From Caulobacter sp. CCUG 60055 (GTDB lineage: Bacteria > Pseudomonadota > Alphaproteobacteria > Caulobacterales > Caulobacteraceae), in contig NZ_PUIC01000016.1 in NCBI RefSeq assembly GCF_022750545.1, forward strand, positions 167,530 through 231,529: 64,000 bases of DNA, given 5' to 3'. Shown here in pieces: positions 49,496 through 58,171 of the stretch; position 1 is the stretch's first letter, and the number at the start of each line of letters is the position of its first letter. The position numbers and the translations under genes were made by a program. Below the pieces are notes generated by a model. It was given only the letters and a program-made list of their open reading frames with translations. It was not told the origin of the DNA and made no database searches.

Positions 49496-50119
49496 TCAGC
49501 CGCCTTCCAGCACGCAGCGGATGACCCTTTGCAGGATCTTCTCGAACCGCTCGCGGTCGAGGTCGGGGTTCTTGACCAGGCGCAGCGGCAGCCCCTCGAA
49601 CAGCAGGCCGATCATCTCGGCCTTGGCGTCGAGCTCGGCCATGTCCTCGCCCGGGCGGCGCAGGTCGGCCATCATCAACCGGCATCGGGTGCGGACGGCG
49701 GCGTCGGCCTGCTGCACCGCCCGCGCCACCGCCGGATTGCGCGCCGCCTCGGCCGCGACCTCCAGCATCAGGGCGCTGCGGGCCGGATCGGCCGCCCGGG
49801 CCACCCCGTCGCCCGCCCGAGAGACCAGGAGATCGACCAATCCGCCGTCACCCGACGACACCTCCGACAGGAAGGCGATGCCCTCCTCCAGATCCTGCTC
49901 GACGATCGCCGCGATCAGGGCTTCCTTGTTCTCGAACTCACGATAGATCTGGCCGACGCTCATGCCGGCCGCACGGGCGATCTCGGCCATGCTGGCGCCG
50001 TGGAAGCCTTCGCGGCGAAACCGATCGGCCGCCGCAGCGACGATCCGTCGTCTGCGCGCTTCGGCCTTGCCTTCGCCGGTGTCTTCGGTCGCCTCGTTCA
50101 TCGCAGGCGGTTTCTCCAT
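49496..50119 (-). CDS. TetR/AcrR-family repressor of the RND efflux operon
   Basis: 207 residues from the ATG at 50119; the ATG at 50101 is also possible. N-terminal HTH: RRRRIVAAAADRFRREGFHGASMAEIARAAGMSVGQIYREF, followed by a helical ligand-binding domain. It is divergent from the efflux operon across a palindrome at 50185-50206 and very likely represses it. Confidence 0.9.
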   Translation of the reverse strand: MEKPPAMNEATEDTGEGKAEARRRRIVAAAADRFRREGFHGASMAEIARAAGMSVGQIYREFENKEALIAAIVEQDLEEGIAFLSEVSSGDGGLVDLLVSRAGDGVARAADPARSALMLEVAAEAARNPAVARAVQQADAAVRTRCRLMMADLRRPGEDMAELDAKAEMIGLLFEGLPLRLVKNPDLDRERFEKILQRVIRCVLEGG

Positions 50120-50184
50120 TAATTTTCGCTGACAATCCAAGGGCTCACCTTGACCGCGAACAAGGCCGCCCCTACCTGCGGCCC

Positions 50185-50206
50185 TGAGAATGAACGTTCA
50201 TTCTCA
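50185..50206. promoter_or_regulatory. TetR operator, perfect 22-bp palindrome
   Basis: Half-site TGAGAATGAAC followed directly by its reverse complement GTTCATTCTCA. It lies between the divergent TetR and RND adaptor genes; the core GAATGAAC-GTTCATTC is typical for AcrR-type regulators. Confidence 0.85.
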
Positions 50207-50298
50207 ATTTGCAATATTGTCTTTTGCCACGTTTTCGAACGAAGTCGGCGTTGCGGGGGAAACCGGCGCCGTTGGCTCCAATGGGGTTCAGGATCTCA

Positions 50299-51483
50299 AT
50301 GCTCGCAATCCGCCGCACCGCGCGCCCGCTTCTCGTCGCCGGCGCAGCCGCCGCAGCCCTGGCCCTGGCGGCCTGCGGAGGCAAGCCCGCCGGAGGGCCG
50401 CCGCACGGACCGGCCCAGGTCGGCTACGTGGTCCTGAAGGCCGAAGCGGTCCCGCTGACCGCCTCCCTGCCCGGCCGGACCAGCGCCTACCTGATCTCGG
50501 ACGTCCGTCCTCAGGCCAACGGCATCATCAAATCGCGCCTGTTCCAGGAAGGCGGCGACGTCCGCGCCGGCCAGGTGCTGTACCAGATCGACGCCGCCCC
50601 CTATCAGGCCTCGCTGGCGAGCGCCCAGGCGGCCCTCGCCAAGTCGCAGGCCAACCTGGCCACGGTTCGGCTCAAGGCCCAGCGCTACAAGGAGCTGGTC
50701 GCCATCGACGCGGTCTCCAAGCAGGACTATGACGACGCCAACGCCGCCTTGCAGACCGCGGTCGCCGACGTCGCCGCGCAGAAGGCCGCCGTCCAGACCG
50801 CCCAGATCAACCTCGACTACGCCCGCATCTCCGCGCCGATCTCCGGCCGCATCGGCAAGTCGACGGTCACGCCCGGCGCCCTGGTGACCGCCGGCCAGAC
50901 CAACGCCCTGACCACCATCACCCAGCTCGACCCGATCTATGTCGACGTGACCCAGTCGAGCGCCGACCTGCTCAAGCTCAAGAGCGAGATCGCCGCCGGC
51001 CGGCTCGACGGCTCGGGCAAGGCCCCGGTCAAGCTGGTGCTGGAGAACGGCCAGACCTACGCGCAGACCGGCGCCCTGGCCTTCTCGGACGTCACCGTCG
51101 ACCAGAGCACCGGCTCTGTGACCCTGCGGGCGGTGTTCCCCAATCCGAACAAGGTCCTGCTGCCAGGCATGTACGTGCGGGCGGTGGTCGACGAAGGGGT
51201 CTCGCCCAACGCCATCCTGGCGCCGCAGACCGGCGTCAGCCGCGATCCCAAGGGCGACGCCACGGCCTTCGTGGTCGGCGCGGACGGCAAGGCCGAGCTG
51301 CGCCAGATCACCGTGTCGCGGACGGTGGGGCCCAACTGGCTGGTCACCTCGGGCCTCAAGCCCGGCGACAAGCTGATCGTGGAGGGGCTCCAGATGGTTC
51401 GCCCCGGCGCGCCGGTGAAGGCCGCGCCCGCCACCCAGGCCGGCGGCGCCACGCCGGCGACCGCGCCCGCCCAGCAGCACTGA
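50299..51483 (+). CDS. RND efflux periplasmic adaptor (AcrA/MexA type), lipoprotein
   Basis: 394 residues from the ATG at 50299 with AGGA upstream. Lipobox LAAC (Cys near residue 27) after a signal sequence. Barrel-sandwich and hairpin regions are clear: [41 protein letters not shown], a coiled-coil hairpin (about 95-165), [19 protein letters not shown] and the membrane-proximal domain. It bridges the AcrB-type pump and the outer-membrane channel encoded next to it. Confidence 0.95.
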   Translation: MLAIRRTARPLLVAGAAAAALALAACGGKPAGGPPHGPAQVGYVVLKAEAVPLTASLPGRTSAYLISDVRPQANGIIKSRLFQEGGDVRAGQVLYQIDAAPYQASLASAQAALAKSQANLATVRLKAQRYKELVAIDAVSKQDYDDANAALQTAVADVAAQKAAVQTAQINLDYARISAPISGRIGKSTVTPGALVTAGQTNALTTITQLDPIYVDVTQSSADLLKLKSEIAAGRLDGSGKAPVKLVLENGQTYAQTGALAFSDVTVDQSTGSVTLRAVFPNPNKVLLPGMYVRAVVDEGVSPNAILAPQTGVSRDPKGDATAFVVGADGKAELRQITVSRTVGPNWLVTSGLKPGDKLIVEGLQMVRPGAPVKAAPATQAGGATPATAPAQQH

Positions 51484-51493
51484 AGGCCGCGCC

Positions 51494-54400
51494 ATGTTGT
51501 CCCGCTTCTTCATCGATCGCCCGATCTTCGCCTGGGTGATCGCCATCGTGATCATGTTGGCCGGCGCCCTGGCCATCCGCACGCTGCCGGTCGCCCAATA
51601 CCCCAACATCGCCGAGCCGCAGGTGTCGATCACCGCGGTCTATCCGGGCGCTTCGGCCAAGACGGTGGAAGACAGCGTCACCCAGGTCATCGAACAGAAG
51701 ATGAAGGGCCTGGACGGCCTGCTCTACATGTCGTCGACCAGCGACGCGGCGGGCCTCGCCCAGATCACCCTGACCTTCGAGTCCAAGACCGACCCTGACA
51801 TCGCCCAGGTGCAGGTGCAGAACAAGCTGCAGAGCGCCATCGCCCTGCTGCCCCAGGAAGTGCAGCAGCAAGGCCTGACCGTGGCCAAGGCGCAGCGCAA
51901 CTTCATGATGGTCATCGGCCTGTACGGCGACAACGGCAAGTACACCGACATCGACCTCGCCGACTATCTGGCCTCGCACATCCAGGACCCGATCAGCCGC
52001 GTCGAGGGCGTCGGCGACGTGCAGCTGTTCGGCTCGCAGTACGCCATGCGTCTGTGGCTGGACCCCAACAAGCTCAACAGCTTCAACCTGACCCCGGCCG
52101 ACATCGCCGCCGCCGTGCGAGCGCAGAACGCCCAGGTCTCCGCCGGTCAGCTCGGCGGGACGCCAGCGACCAAGGGAACGGCGCTGAACGCCACCATCAG
52201 CGCCCAGTCGCGGCTGCAGACGCCCGAACAGTTCCGGGCGGTCATCCTCAAGACCAACCCGGACGGCTCGCTCGTGCGCCTGGGCGACGTCGCCCGCGTG
52301 GAGCTCGGCGCCGAAAGCTACGATTCCGCCGCCAACTACAACGGCAAGCCGGCCTCCGGCATCGCCATCAAGCTGGCCACCGGCGCCAACGCCCTGAAGA
52401 CCGCCGCCGCGGTGAAGGCGGAGATCGAAACGCTCTCCAAGCAGTTCCCCGAGGGCGTCAAGTACGTCATCCCCTATGACTCGACGCCGTTCGTGAAGCT
52501 GTCGATCGAGGAAGTGGTCAAGACGCTGATCGAGGCCATCGTCCTGGTCTTCGTGGTGATGTTCCTGTTCCTCCAGAACTGGCGCGCCACCCTGATCCCG
52601 ACCATCGCCGTGCCGGTGGTGCTGCTCGGCACCTTCGCGGTGCTGGCGGCCTTCGGCTACTCGATCAACACCCTGACCATGTTCGGCCTGGTGCTGGCCA
52701 TCGGCCTGCTCGTCGACGACGCCATCGTGGTGGTCGAGAACGTCGAGCGGGTGATGAGCGAGGAGGGATTGTCTCCCAAGGAAGCCACCCGCAAATCGAT
52801 GGGCGAGATCACCGGAGCGCTGATCGGCATCGCCCTGGTGCTGGCCGCGGTGTTCGTGCCCATGGCCTTCTTCGGCGGGTCGACGGGGGTCATCTACCGA
52901 CAGTTCTCGATCACCATCGTCTCGGCCATGGCCCTGTCGGTGCTGGTCGCCCTGGTGCTGACGCCCGCCCTGTGCGCCACCCTGCTCAAGCCGATCCAGA
53001 AGGGACACCACGTCTCGGAGACCGGCTTCTTCGGCTGGTTCAACCGCAATTTCGACCGCGGCAGCGCGCGCTACCAGTCCTCGGTGCGCAAGCTGCTGGG
53101 CCAGAGCGTGCGCTACATGGCCATCTACGGCGTGATCGTCCTGATCATGGGCGTGCTGTTCGTGCGCCTGCCCTCCTCGTTTCTTCCCGACGAGGACCAG
53201 GGCATCCTGATGAGCATCGTCCAGTTGCCGCCCGGCTCCACCCAGGAAGCGACCCTGGACGTGATGAAGAAGCTCGACCACCACTTCCTGGTCGAGGAGA
53301 AGGACACGGTGCAGGGCATCTTCACCGTCGCCGGCTTCAGCTTCAGCGGCGCCGGCCAGAGCGCGGGCATGGCCTTCGTCCGGCTGAAGGACTGGTCCGT
53401 CCGCAAGTCGCCCGACCTCAAGGCCCAGGCCATCGCCGGCCGAGCCATGGGCGCCTTCTCGCAGATCAAGGGGGCGATGGTCTTCGCCCTCGTGCCGCCG
53501 GCGGTGCCGGAGCTGGGCATCGCTTCCGGCTTCGACTTCCAGCTGCAGGACATCGGCGGCATCGGCCACGACAAGCTGATGGCCGCGCGCAACCAGCTCC
53601 TCGGCATGGCGGCCCAGGACAAGACCCTGGCTCAGGTCCGCCCCAACGGCCAGGACGACACGCCGCAGTTCCAGGTCGACATCGACCAGGCCAAGGCCGG
53701 GGCGATGGGCCTGACCACCGCCGACATCAACAGCGCCCTGAGCTCGGCCTGGGGCGGCTCGTACATCAACGACTTCGTCGACCGCGGCCGCGTCAAGCGG
53801 GTCTACATGCAGGCCGACGCGCCGTTCCGCATGAAGCCCGAGGATCTGAACAGCTGGTACGTCCGCAACAAGTCCGGCCAGATGGTGCCGTTCTCGGCCT
53901 TCGCCGACGCGCACTGGAGCTACGGCTCGCCGCGGCTGGAACGCTACAACGGCGTGCCCGCCTTCAACATCCAGGGCTCGGCCGCGCCCGGCAAGAGCAC
54001 CGGCGACGCCATGAAGGCGATGGAGCAGCTCGTCGCCAAGCTCCCGCAGGGCGTCGGCTTCGAATGGACCGGCCTGTCGCGGCAGGAGCGGGCTTCCGGC
54101 GCGCAGGCCCCGGCCCTCTACGCCCTGTCGATCCTGGTGGTGTTCCTGTTGCTGGCCGCCCTCTATGAGAGCTGGTCGATCCCGCTGTCCGTGATCCTGG
54201 TGGTGCCGCTAGGCATTGTCGGGGCCCTGCTGGCCGCCACCTTCCGGGGGCTTTCCAACGACATCTACTTCCAGGTCGGCCTCCTGACGACCATGGGGCT
54301 GTCGGCCAAGAACGCCATCCTGATCGTCGAGTTCGCCAAGGACCTCCAGGCCCAGGGCCGCTCGCTGATCGAGGCCACCGTCGAGGCGGTGCGCATCCGT

Positions 54401-54655
54401 CTGCGGCCGATCCTGATGACCTCGTTCGCGTTCATCTTCGGGGTGCTGCCGCTGGCGATCTCCAACGGGGCGGGCTCGGGCAGCCAGCACGCCATCGGCA
54501 CCGGCGTCATCGGCGGCATGGTGTCGGCGACCGTCCTGGCGATCTTCTTCGTGCCGCTGTTCTTCGTGCTGGTCCGGCGCCTGTTCAAGGAGCATGGCGA
54601 CCATGCGTCCGAGCCGGCGCCCGCCGCCTCCAACCCGACCGGCGAGGGCCGCTGA
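51494..54655 (+). CDS. RND multidrug efflux pump (AcrB/MexB type)
   Basis: 1053 residues, twelve helices. Motifs: [20 protein letters not shown] at the start, [18 protein letters not shown] with the proton-relay Asp pair, [15 protein letters not shown], and [16 protein letters not shown] with the relay Lys. The full length and both large periplasmic loops are present. HAE1-type proton-driven export of hydrophobic drugs is expected. The start is 10 bases after the adaptor stop. Confidence 0.96.
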   Translation: MLSRFFIDRPIFAWVIAIVIMLAGALAIRTLPVAQYPNIAEPQVSITAVYPGASAKTVEDSVTQVIEQKMKGLDGLLYMSSTSDAAGLAQITLTFESKTDPDIAQVQVQNKLQSAIALLPQEVQQQGLTVAKAQRNFMMVIGLYGDNGKYTDIDLADYLASHIQDPISRVEGVGDVQLFGSQYAMRLWLDPNKLNSFNLTPADIAAAVRAQNAQVSAGQLGGTPATKGTALNATISAQSRLQTPEQFRAVILKTNPDGSLVRLGDVARVELGAESYDSAANYNGKPASGIAIKLATGANALKTAAAVKAEIETLSKQFPEGVKYVIPYDSTPFVKLSIEEVVKTLIEAIVLVFVVMFLFLQNWRATLIPTIAVPVVLLGTFAVLAAFGYSINTLTMFGLVLAIGLLVDDAIVVVENVERVMSEEGLSPKEATRKSMGEITGALIGIALVLAAVFVPMAFFGGSTGVIYRQFSITIVSAMALSVLVALVLTPALCATLLKPIQKGHHVSETGFFGWFNRNFDRGSARYQSSVRKLLGQSVRYMAIYGVIVLIMGVLFVRLPSSFLPDEDQGILMSIVQLPPGSTQEATLDVMKKLDHHFLVEEKDTVQGIFTVAGFSFSGAGQSAGMAFVRLKDWSVRKSPDLKAQAIAGRAMGAFSQIKGAMVFALVPPAVPELGIASGFDFQLQDIGGIGHDKLMAARNQLLGMAAQDKTLAQVRPNGQDDTPQFQVDIDQAKAGAMGLTTADINSALSSAWGGSYINDFVDRGRVKRVYMQADAPFRMKPEDLNSWYVRNKSGQMVPFSAFADAHWSYGSPRLERYNGVPAFNIQGSAAPGKSTGDAMKAMEQLVAKLPQGVGFEWTGLSRQERASGAQAPALYALSILVVFLLLAALYESWSIPLSVILVVPLGIVGALLAATFRGLSNDIYFQVGLLTTMGLSAKNAILIVEFAKDLQAQGRSLIEATVEAVRIRLRPILMTSFAFIFGVLPLAISNGAGSGSQHAIGTGVIGGMVSATVLAIFFVPLFFVLVRRLFKEHGDHASEPAPAASNPTGEGR

Positions 54656-54657
54656 TC

Positions 54658-56082
54658 ATGTCGCGTACACACATTGCCGCCGTCTCGCTGACGGCCCTCC
54701 TGGCGGCCGGCTGCACCCTGGCCCCGCGCTACGAGCGTCCCGTCGCCCCGATCGCCCAGGCCTGGCCCGGCGGCGCGGCGGGATCGCAGGCGGCGGCCCA
54801 GGCCGCCGCCGACATCGGCTGGCGCGAGTTCTTCACCGACGCCAAGCTGCGCGGCCTGATCGAGATCGCCCTGCGCGACAACCGCGACCTGCGGGTCGCC
54901 ACGGCGAACATCGCCCAGGCGCGCGCCCAGTACCGCATCGTCCGCGCGCCGCTGCTGCCCGCCGTCAACGCCTCGGTCAGCCAGTCGCAGGGCCGCTCGC
55001 CCAGCCCCCTCACCGGCCAGGTCGACTACAGCCGCTCCTACCAGGGCCAGGTCGCGGCCAGCGCCTATGAGCTGGACCTGTTCGGCCGCGTGCGCAGCCT
55101 GTCGAACGAGGCTCTTGAGAAGTACCTGGCCACGGAGGAAGGCCGCCGCAACGTCCAGATCAGCCTGGTCTCCGAGGTCGCCAACGCCTACCTGAATCTC
55201 GGCGCCGACCAGGCTCGCCTTCAGCTGGCCCAGAACACCCTCGACGCCCAGCAGAAGTCGCTCGATCTCGTCACCCGCCGCTTCCAGTTGGGAACCGCCT
55301 CCAAGCTGGACGTGCGCCAAGCCGAGACCACCGTCGAGCAGGCCAGGTCCGACCTCGCCGGCTACACGGCCCAGGTCGCCGAAGACCAGAACGCCCTGAC
55401 CCTGCTGCTCGGCGCGCCCCTGCCCGACGACCTGCGCCCCGCCGGCCTGCCCGACGCGGCGGCCGAACTGGTCGACGTGCCCGCCGGCCTGCCGTCCGAG
55501 GTGCTGACGCGCCGTCCCGACGTGCTGGCCGCCGAACATCAGCTCAAGGCCGCCAACGCCGACATCGGCGCGGCGCGGGCCGCCTTCCTGCCGCGCATAA
55601 CCCTCACCGGCTCCGCCGGCTCGGTCAGCCCGAAGCTTTCGGACCTGTTCAGCGGCGGCACGGGGGTCTGGAGCTTCACGCCGCAGATCAGCCTGCCGAT
55701 CTTCCAGGGCGGCGCCAACCTGGCCGGGCTGCGCTATTCGCAGGCCAGCCGCGACGTGGCGGTGGCCCAGTACGAGAAGGCGGTGCAGACCGCCTTCCGC
55801 GAGGTGGCCGACGCCCTGGCCGAACGGGGCTCGATCGCCACGCGGCTGGGCGCCCAGACCGCGCTCGCGGCCTCGACCGCCGACACCCTGCGGCTGTCCG
55901 AAGCCCGTTATACTCGCGGCGTCGACAACTACCTGACGGTGCTGGTGTCGCAGAACGCCTACTACGCCGCCCAGCAGTCGCTGATCTCGGCGCGGCTCGC
56001 CGAGGCCTCGAACCGGGTGGCGCTCTACAAGGTGCTCGGCGGCGGCTGGCGCGAGACCTCGGGCCAGGCGACCGCCGGCTAG
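54658..56082 (+). CDS. Outer-membrane efflux channel lipoprotein (OprM type)
   Basis: 474 residues starting 2 bases after the pump stop. Lipobox LLAAGC (Cys near residue 21). Two TolC-like repeats with LRVATANIAQARAQYRIVRAPLLP, GQVAASAYELDLFGRV, DIGAARAAFLPRITLTGSAG and YTRGVDNYLTVLVSQ. It completes the tripartite pump. Confidence 0.95.
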   Translation: MSRTHIAAVSLTALLAAGCTLAPRYERPVAPIAQAWPGGAAGSQAAAQAAADIGWREFFTDAKLRGLIEIALRDNRDLRVATANIAQARAQYRIVRAPLLPAVNASVSQSQGRSPSPLTGQVDYSRSYQGQVAASAYELDLFGRVRSLSNEALEKYLATEEGRRNVQISLVSEVANAYLNLGADQARLQLAQNTLDAQQKSLDLVTRRFQLGTASKLDVRQAETTVEQARSDLAGYTAQVAEDQNALTLLLGAPLPDDLRPAGLPDAAAELVDVPAGLPSEVLTRRPDVLAAEHQLKAANADIGAARAAFLPRITLTGSAGSVSPKLSDLFSGGTGVWSFTPQISLPIFQGGANLAGLRYSQASRDVAVAQYEKAVQTAFREVADALAERGSIATRLGAQTALAASTADTLRLSEARYTRGVDNYLTVLVSQNAYYAAQQSLISARLAEASNRVALYKVLGGGWRETSGQATAG

Positions 56083-56147
56083 GACGCCCGTCCTCCGCGC
56101 TTGCCGTCGCCCGCGCCGCCAGGAACGGCCCATGGCGCGGCTCCTGC

Positions 56148-56978
56148 CTAGCCGGCGGCGGCGATCCGTTCACCCGGCTTGTCGCCAAGGGTCCGGCGAA
56201 TGTGGGTGAAGACCTCGCCCATGGGCGCGCACCAGATCGGCTGGCCGCCGATCCAGTCGAGGATGCGCCCGTGGTTGCGCAGGCAGGTGTCGCCCACGCC
56301 CATGCGGCGCGGCAGCACCTCGTGGAAGACCAGGATGGCCCAGCCGCCCTCCGTCATCGCCCGGCGCAGGTAGCGGAACGCCGGCTCGACCGCGTCGCGG
56401 TCGTAGGTCGGCTCGAAGCCGTTGAGGAACAGGCGGTTGGCCAGCACCTCGCCCGGCGCGTTGGGGGGGCCCTCGGTGGTCCTGGCCGCCTGGAACATCG
56501 GGCCGACGACGTCGCGATAGCGGGCCTCGCGGATCAGCTGGGGCCCGTCCCCCAGCGAGGTGTTGTCGCAGGGATAGGCGTAGCTCTTGAAGCGGCTGGC
56601 GCCGAAGTTGTCGTCGAGGAACCGCTCCATCGGCTCCAGCTCCAGCCGCGAGAAGCTCTCGGCCGAGTACCGGCGCAGGACGCAGGGATGGGTCACCGTA
56701 TGGTCGCCGATCTCGTTCCCCGCCGCCGCCGCCCGTCGCCAGTCGTCCAGGCGAGCGCGCATGTTCTGTTCGGTCAGGAAGAAGGTGGCCCTCATGCCCC
56801 GCGCACGCAGTTGCGGCGACGCATAGTCGAGTTGGCTGGGCAGGCCGTCGTCATAGGTCAGGCTGACGGCGGCCTTCGCCTCGCCCGGCCAGAACCCGGG
56901 CGCGGCCGCTCCCGCCGGCCGCCCGCCAAGGGCGACGCCCGCCGAGAACAGAATACTGAAGCGCCGTCGTGTCAGCAT
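56148..56978 (-). CDS. Polysaccharide deacetylase (NodB homology), exported
   Basis: 276 residues from the ATG at 56978. N-terminus MLTRRRFSILFSAGVALG resembles a Tat signal (RRRFSI). NodB motifs: AVSLTYDDGLPSQLDYA with the catalytic Asp, and GDHTVTHPCVLRR with the metal His pair; later YPCDNTSLG and AILVFHEVL. It probably deacetylates an exopolysaccharide or peptidoglycan-like polymer in the periplasm. It converges on the efflux operon. Confidence 0.88.
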   Translation of the reverse strand: MLTRRRFSILFSAGVALGGRPAGAAAPGFWPGEAKAAVSLTYDDGLPSQLDYASPQLRARGMRATFFLTEQNMRARLDDWRRAAAAGNEIGDHTVTHPCVLRRYSAESFSRLELEPMERFLDDNFGASRFKSYAYPCDNTSLGDGPQLIREARYRDVVGPMFQAARTTEGPPNAPGEVLANRLFLNGFEPTYDRDAVEPAFRYLRRAMTEGGWAILVFHEVLPRRMGVGDTCLRNHGRILDWIGGQPIWCAPMGEVFTHIRRTLGDKPGERIAAAG

Positions 56979-57018
56979 GACGTCCTGCGGTCGCGGCGGC
57001 TCGCCGCCCCCTCCTCTA

Positions 57019-57057
57019 AGAGGCCGCCAGCGGTCTTGCGGACGCGCGGCGGCCTCT
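57019..57057. repeat. Inverted repeat in intergenic DNA
   Basis: AGAGGCCGCC and GGCGGCCTCT form a perfect 10-bp stem with a 19-base loop, 41 bases upstream of the deacetylase start. No T-run follows. Could be a leader structure for the deacetylase mRNA. Confidence 0.5.
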
Positions 57058-57209
57058 CGAGCCACGCCTCCCCGCGGGGGGTCCGGTGAGAATGGGAAGG
57101 CGTTGCGTCCCCATGCTAGCCGGCCGACGGCGGCGCGCCAGGGCGCGCCAGGTAATCAATTGTAACCTCGCAGTCCCGCCCCGTGCTCGCGCGGGCCATT
57201 CAAGAGACC

Positions 57210-57415
57210 AGGATACAATTGTTTACATCCATCGGGGTAGCGCGTGGTCCCACCGCCGCTCTAGCCTTGGCGGGTCATCGTCCTGTCCGGCGTCAACCGT
57301 CCACCGTCGCCGGCCAGGACCTGAGGGGCCGTCGATGACCTCCAAACCTTGTCGCGGCGCCTTGATGATGGGGGGACCGCCGCCAGGAGCAAACCTGGCG
57401 GCGGCTTCTTCTTCC
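57210..57415 (+). ncRNA. Candidate non-coding transcript ending at an orphan terminator
   Basis: An AT-rich promoter-like patch (GGATACAATTGTTTACATCC at 57212-57231) is followed by about 150 bases without a protein-like ORF and then the terminator at 57377-57415. The terminator without a gene is the main evidence. Alternatively the terminator belongs to a tiny ORF starting at 57335. Confidence 0.35.
57377..57415 (+). terminator. Orphan intrinsic terminator
   Basis: CCGCCGCCAGG and CCTGGCGGCGG make a perfect 11-bp stem with a 6-base loop, followed by CTTCTTCTTCC. Plus-strand direction. No annotated gene lies upstream within 400 bases on that strand. Confidence 0.65.
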
Positions 57416-57589
57416 GCCCGGCGGCGCGATGCTTGACCGTATTTCGGGCCCTTGCCCGCCTCCTCCTCCGAGGTAGCATCCACCGGTGAACCCCGCTGCG
57501 CGGCCTTCCATGCGCTGACGGCGACGCGCGCGCCGGCCGGGCGACGCGTCGTGGGCGTCCCGTTCCAGATCCGGCCGGAGGGAACGCGC

Positions 57590-57847
57590 ATGCATCACGG
57601 ACTTATCGCCTGGCTGGTCATCGGCCTCGTCGCCGGATGGCTCGCCGGCCTCCTGGTCAAGGGATCGGGCTTCGGCCTGGTCGTCGACATCGTGGTCGGC
57701 GTGGTCGGCGCGGTCGTCGGCGGCTGGCTGACCGGTCGGGTCGGCGTCCATGTCGGCGGCGGACTGGTCAGTTCGATCATCGTCGCCGTCATCGGCGCGG
57801 CGGCGCTGCTGTTCGTGCTGCGCATCGTCAAGCGCGCCGTCGCCTGA
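57590..57847 (+). CDS. GlsB/YeaQ/YmgE family small membrane protein
   Basis: 85 residues from the ATG at 57590 with GGAGGGA upstream. Three hydrophobic Gly-rich helices: LIAWLVIGLVAGWLAGLLVKG, LVVDIVVGVVGAVVGGWLTG, LVSSIIVAVIGAAALLFVL. This is the transglycosylase-associated protein family, usually stress induced. Function is unknown. Confidence 0.92.
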   Translation: MHHGLIAWLVIGLVAGWLAGLLVKGSGFGLVVDIVVGVVGAVVGGWLTGRVGVHVGGGLVSSIIVAVIGAAALLFVLRIVKRAVA

Positions 57848-58171
57848 TCGTCCCCGGGGGGACGCGTCTTCACGGCGCGTCAACGGGACGACTATAATAA
57901 GCGCTGTAAGCGGGGCTTCAAAGTCCGCGGATATTGAGAAATCTCAATGTCGCCGGCCGCCGCGGACAATAACCGGCAAGCTCTTATAAATTTACCCAAA
58001 TTCAACGACTTATCACCCGCGACACAAAACTGTCGCGTACTCAACACCTATCCTTCACTTGAGAACGACGTGACCCGGGGGGCAATGACCGCCCCCGAAG
58101 GCGTTCACGACGGACGGGTGCAAAGGCCCGACGGACCGCCGCCTTAGACGGTGACTCAGGGGATTGGCGAA
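57848..58171. other. Upstream region of the TonB receptor gene
   Basis: No gene. It contains TATAAT at 57892-57897, the TTGAGAAATCTCAA palindrome at 57934-57947, an AT-rich stretch at about 57978-58005 and a small hairpin (CGCGACA with TGTCGCG) at about 58018-58038. It probably holds the promoter and regulatory sites of the receptor gene. Confidence 0.5.
57933..57948. promoter_or_regulatory. Palindrome TTGAGAAATCTCAA upstream of the TonB receptor gene
   Basis: ATTGAGAAATCTCAAT; arms ATTGAGA and TCTCAAT with AA between. The same 14-bp core occurs at 39161-39182. It lies about 36 bases downstream of a TATAAT hexamer. Confidence 0.55.

Larger units (their letters stand above)
56979..57589. other. 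611-base intergenic region with two structures and AT-rich sites
   Basis: No convincing gene. It holds a long inverted repeat at 57019-57057, two CAATTG-centred AT-rich elements (about 57154-57170 and 57209-57231), and an intrinsic terminator at 57377-57415 with no gene before it. A 33-codon ORF starting at 57335 overlaps the terminator and is probably not real. Confidence 0.5.

Noticed and set aside
57335..57436. 33-codon plus-strand ORF with GAGGGG upstream
   Set aside because: It overlaps the orphan terminator hairpin and has low-complexity Ala/Ser/Pro sequence; more likely non-coding.
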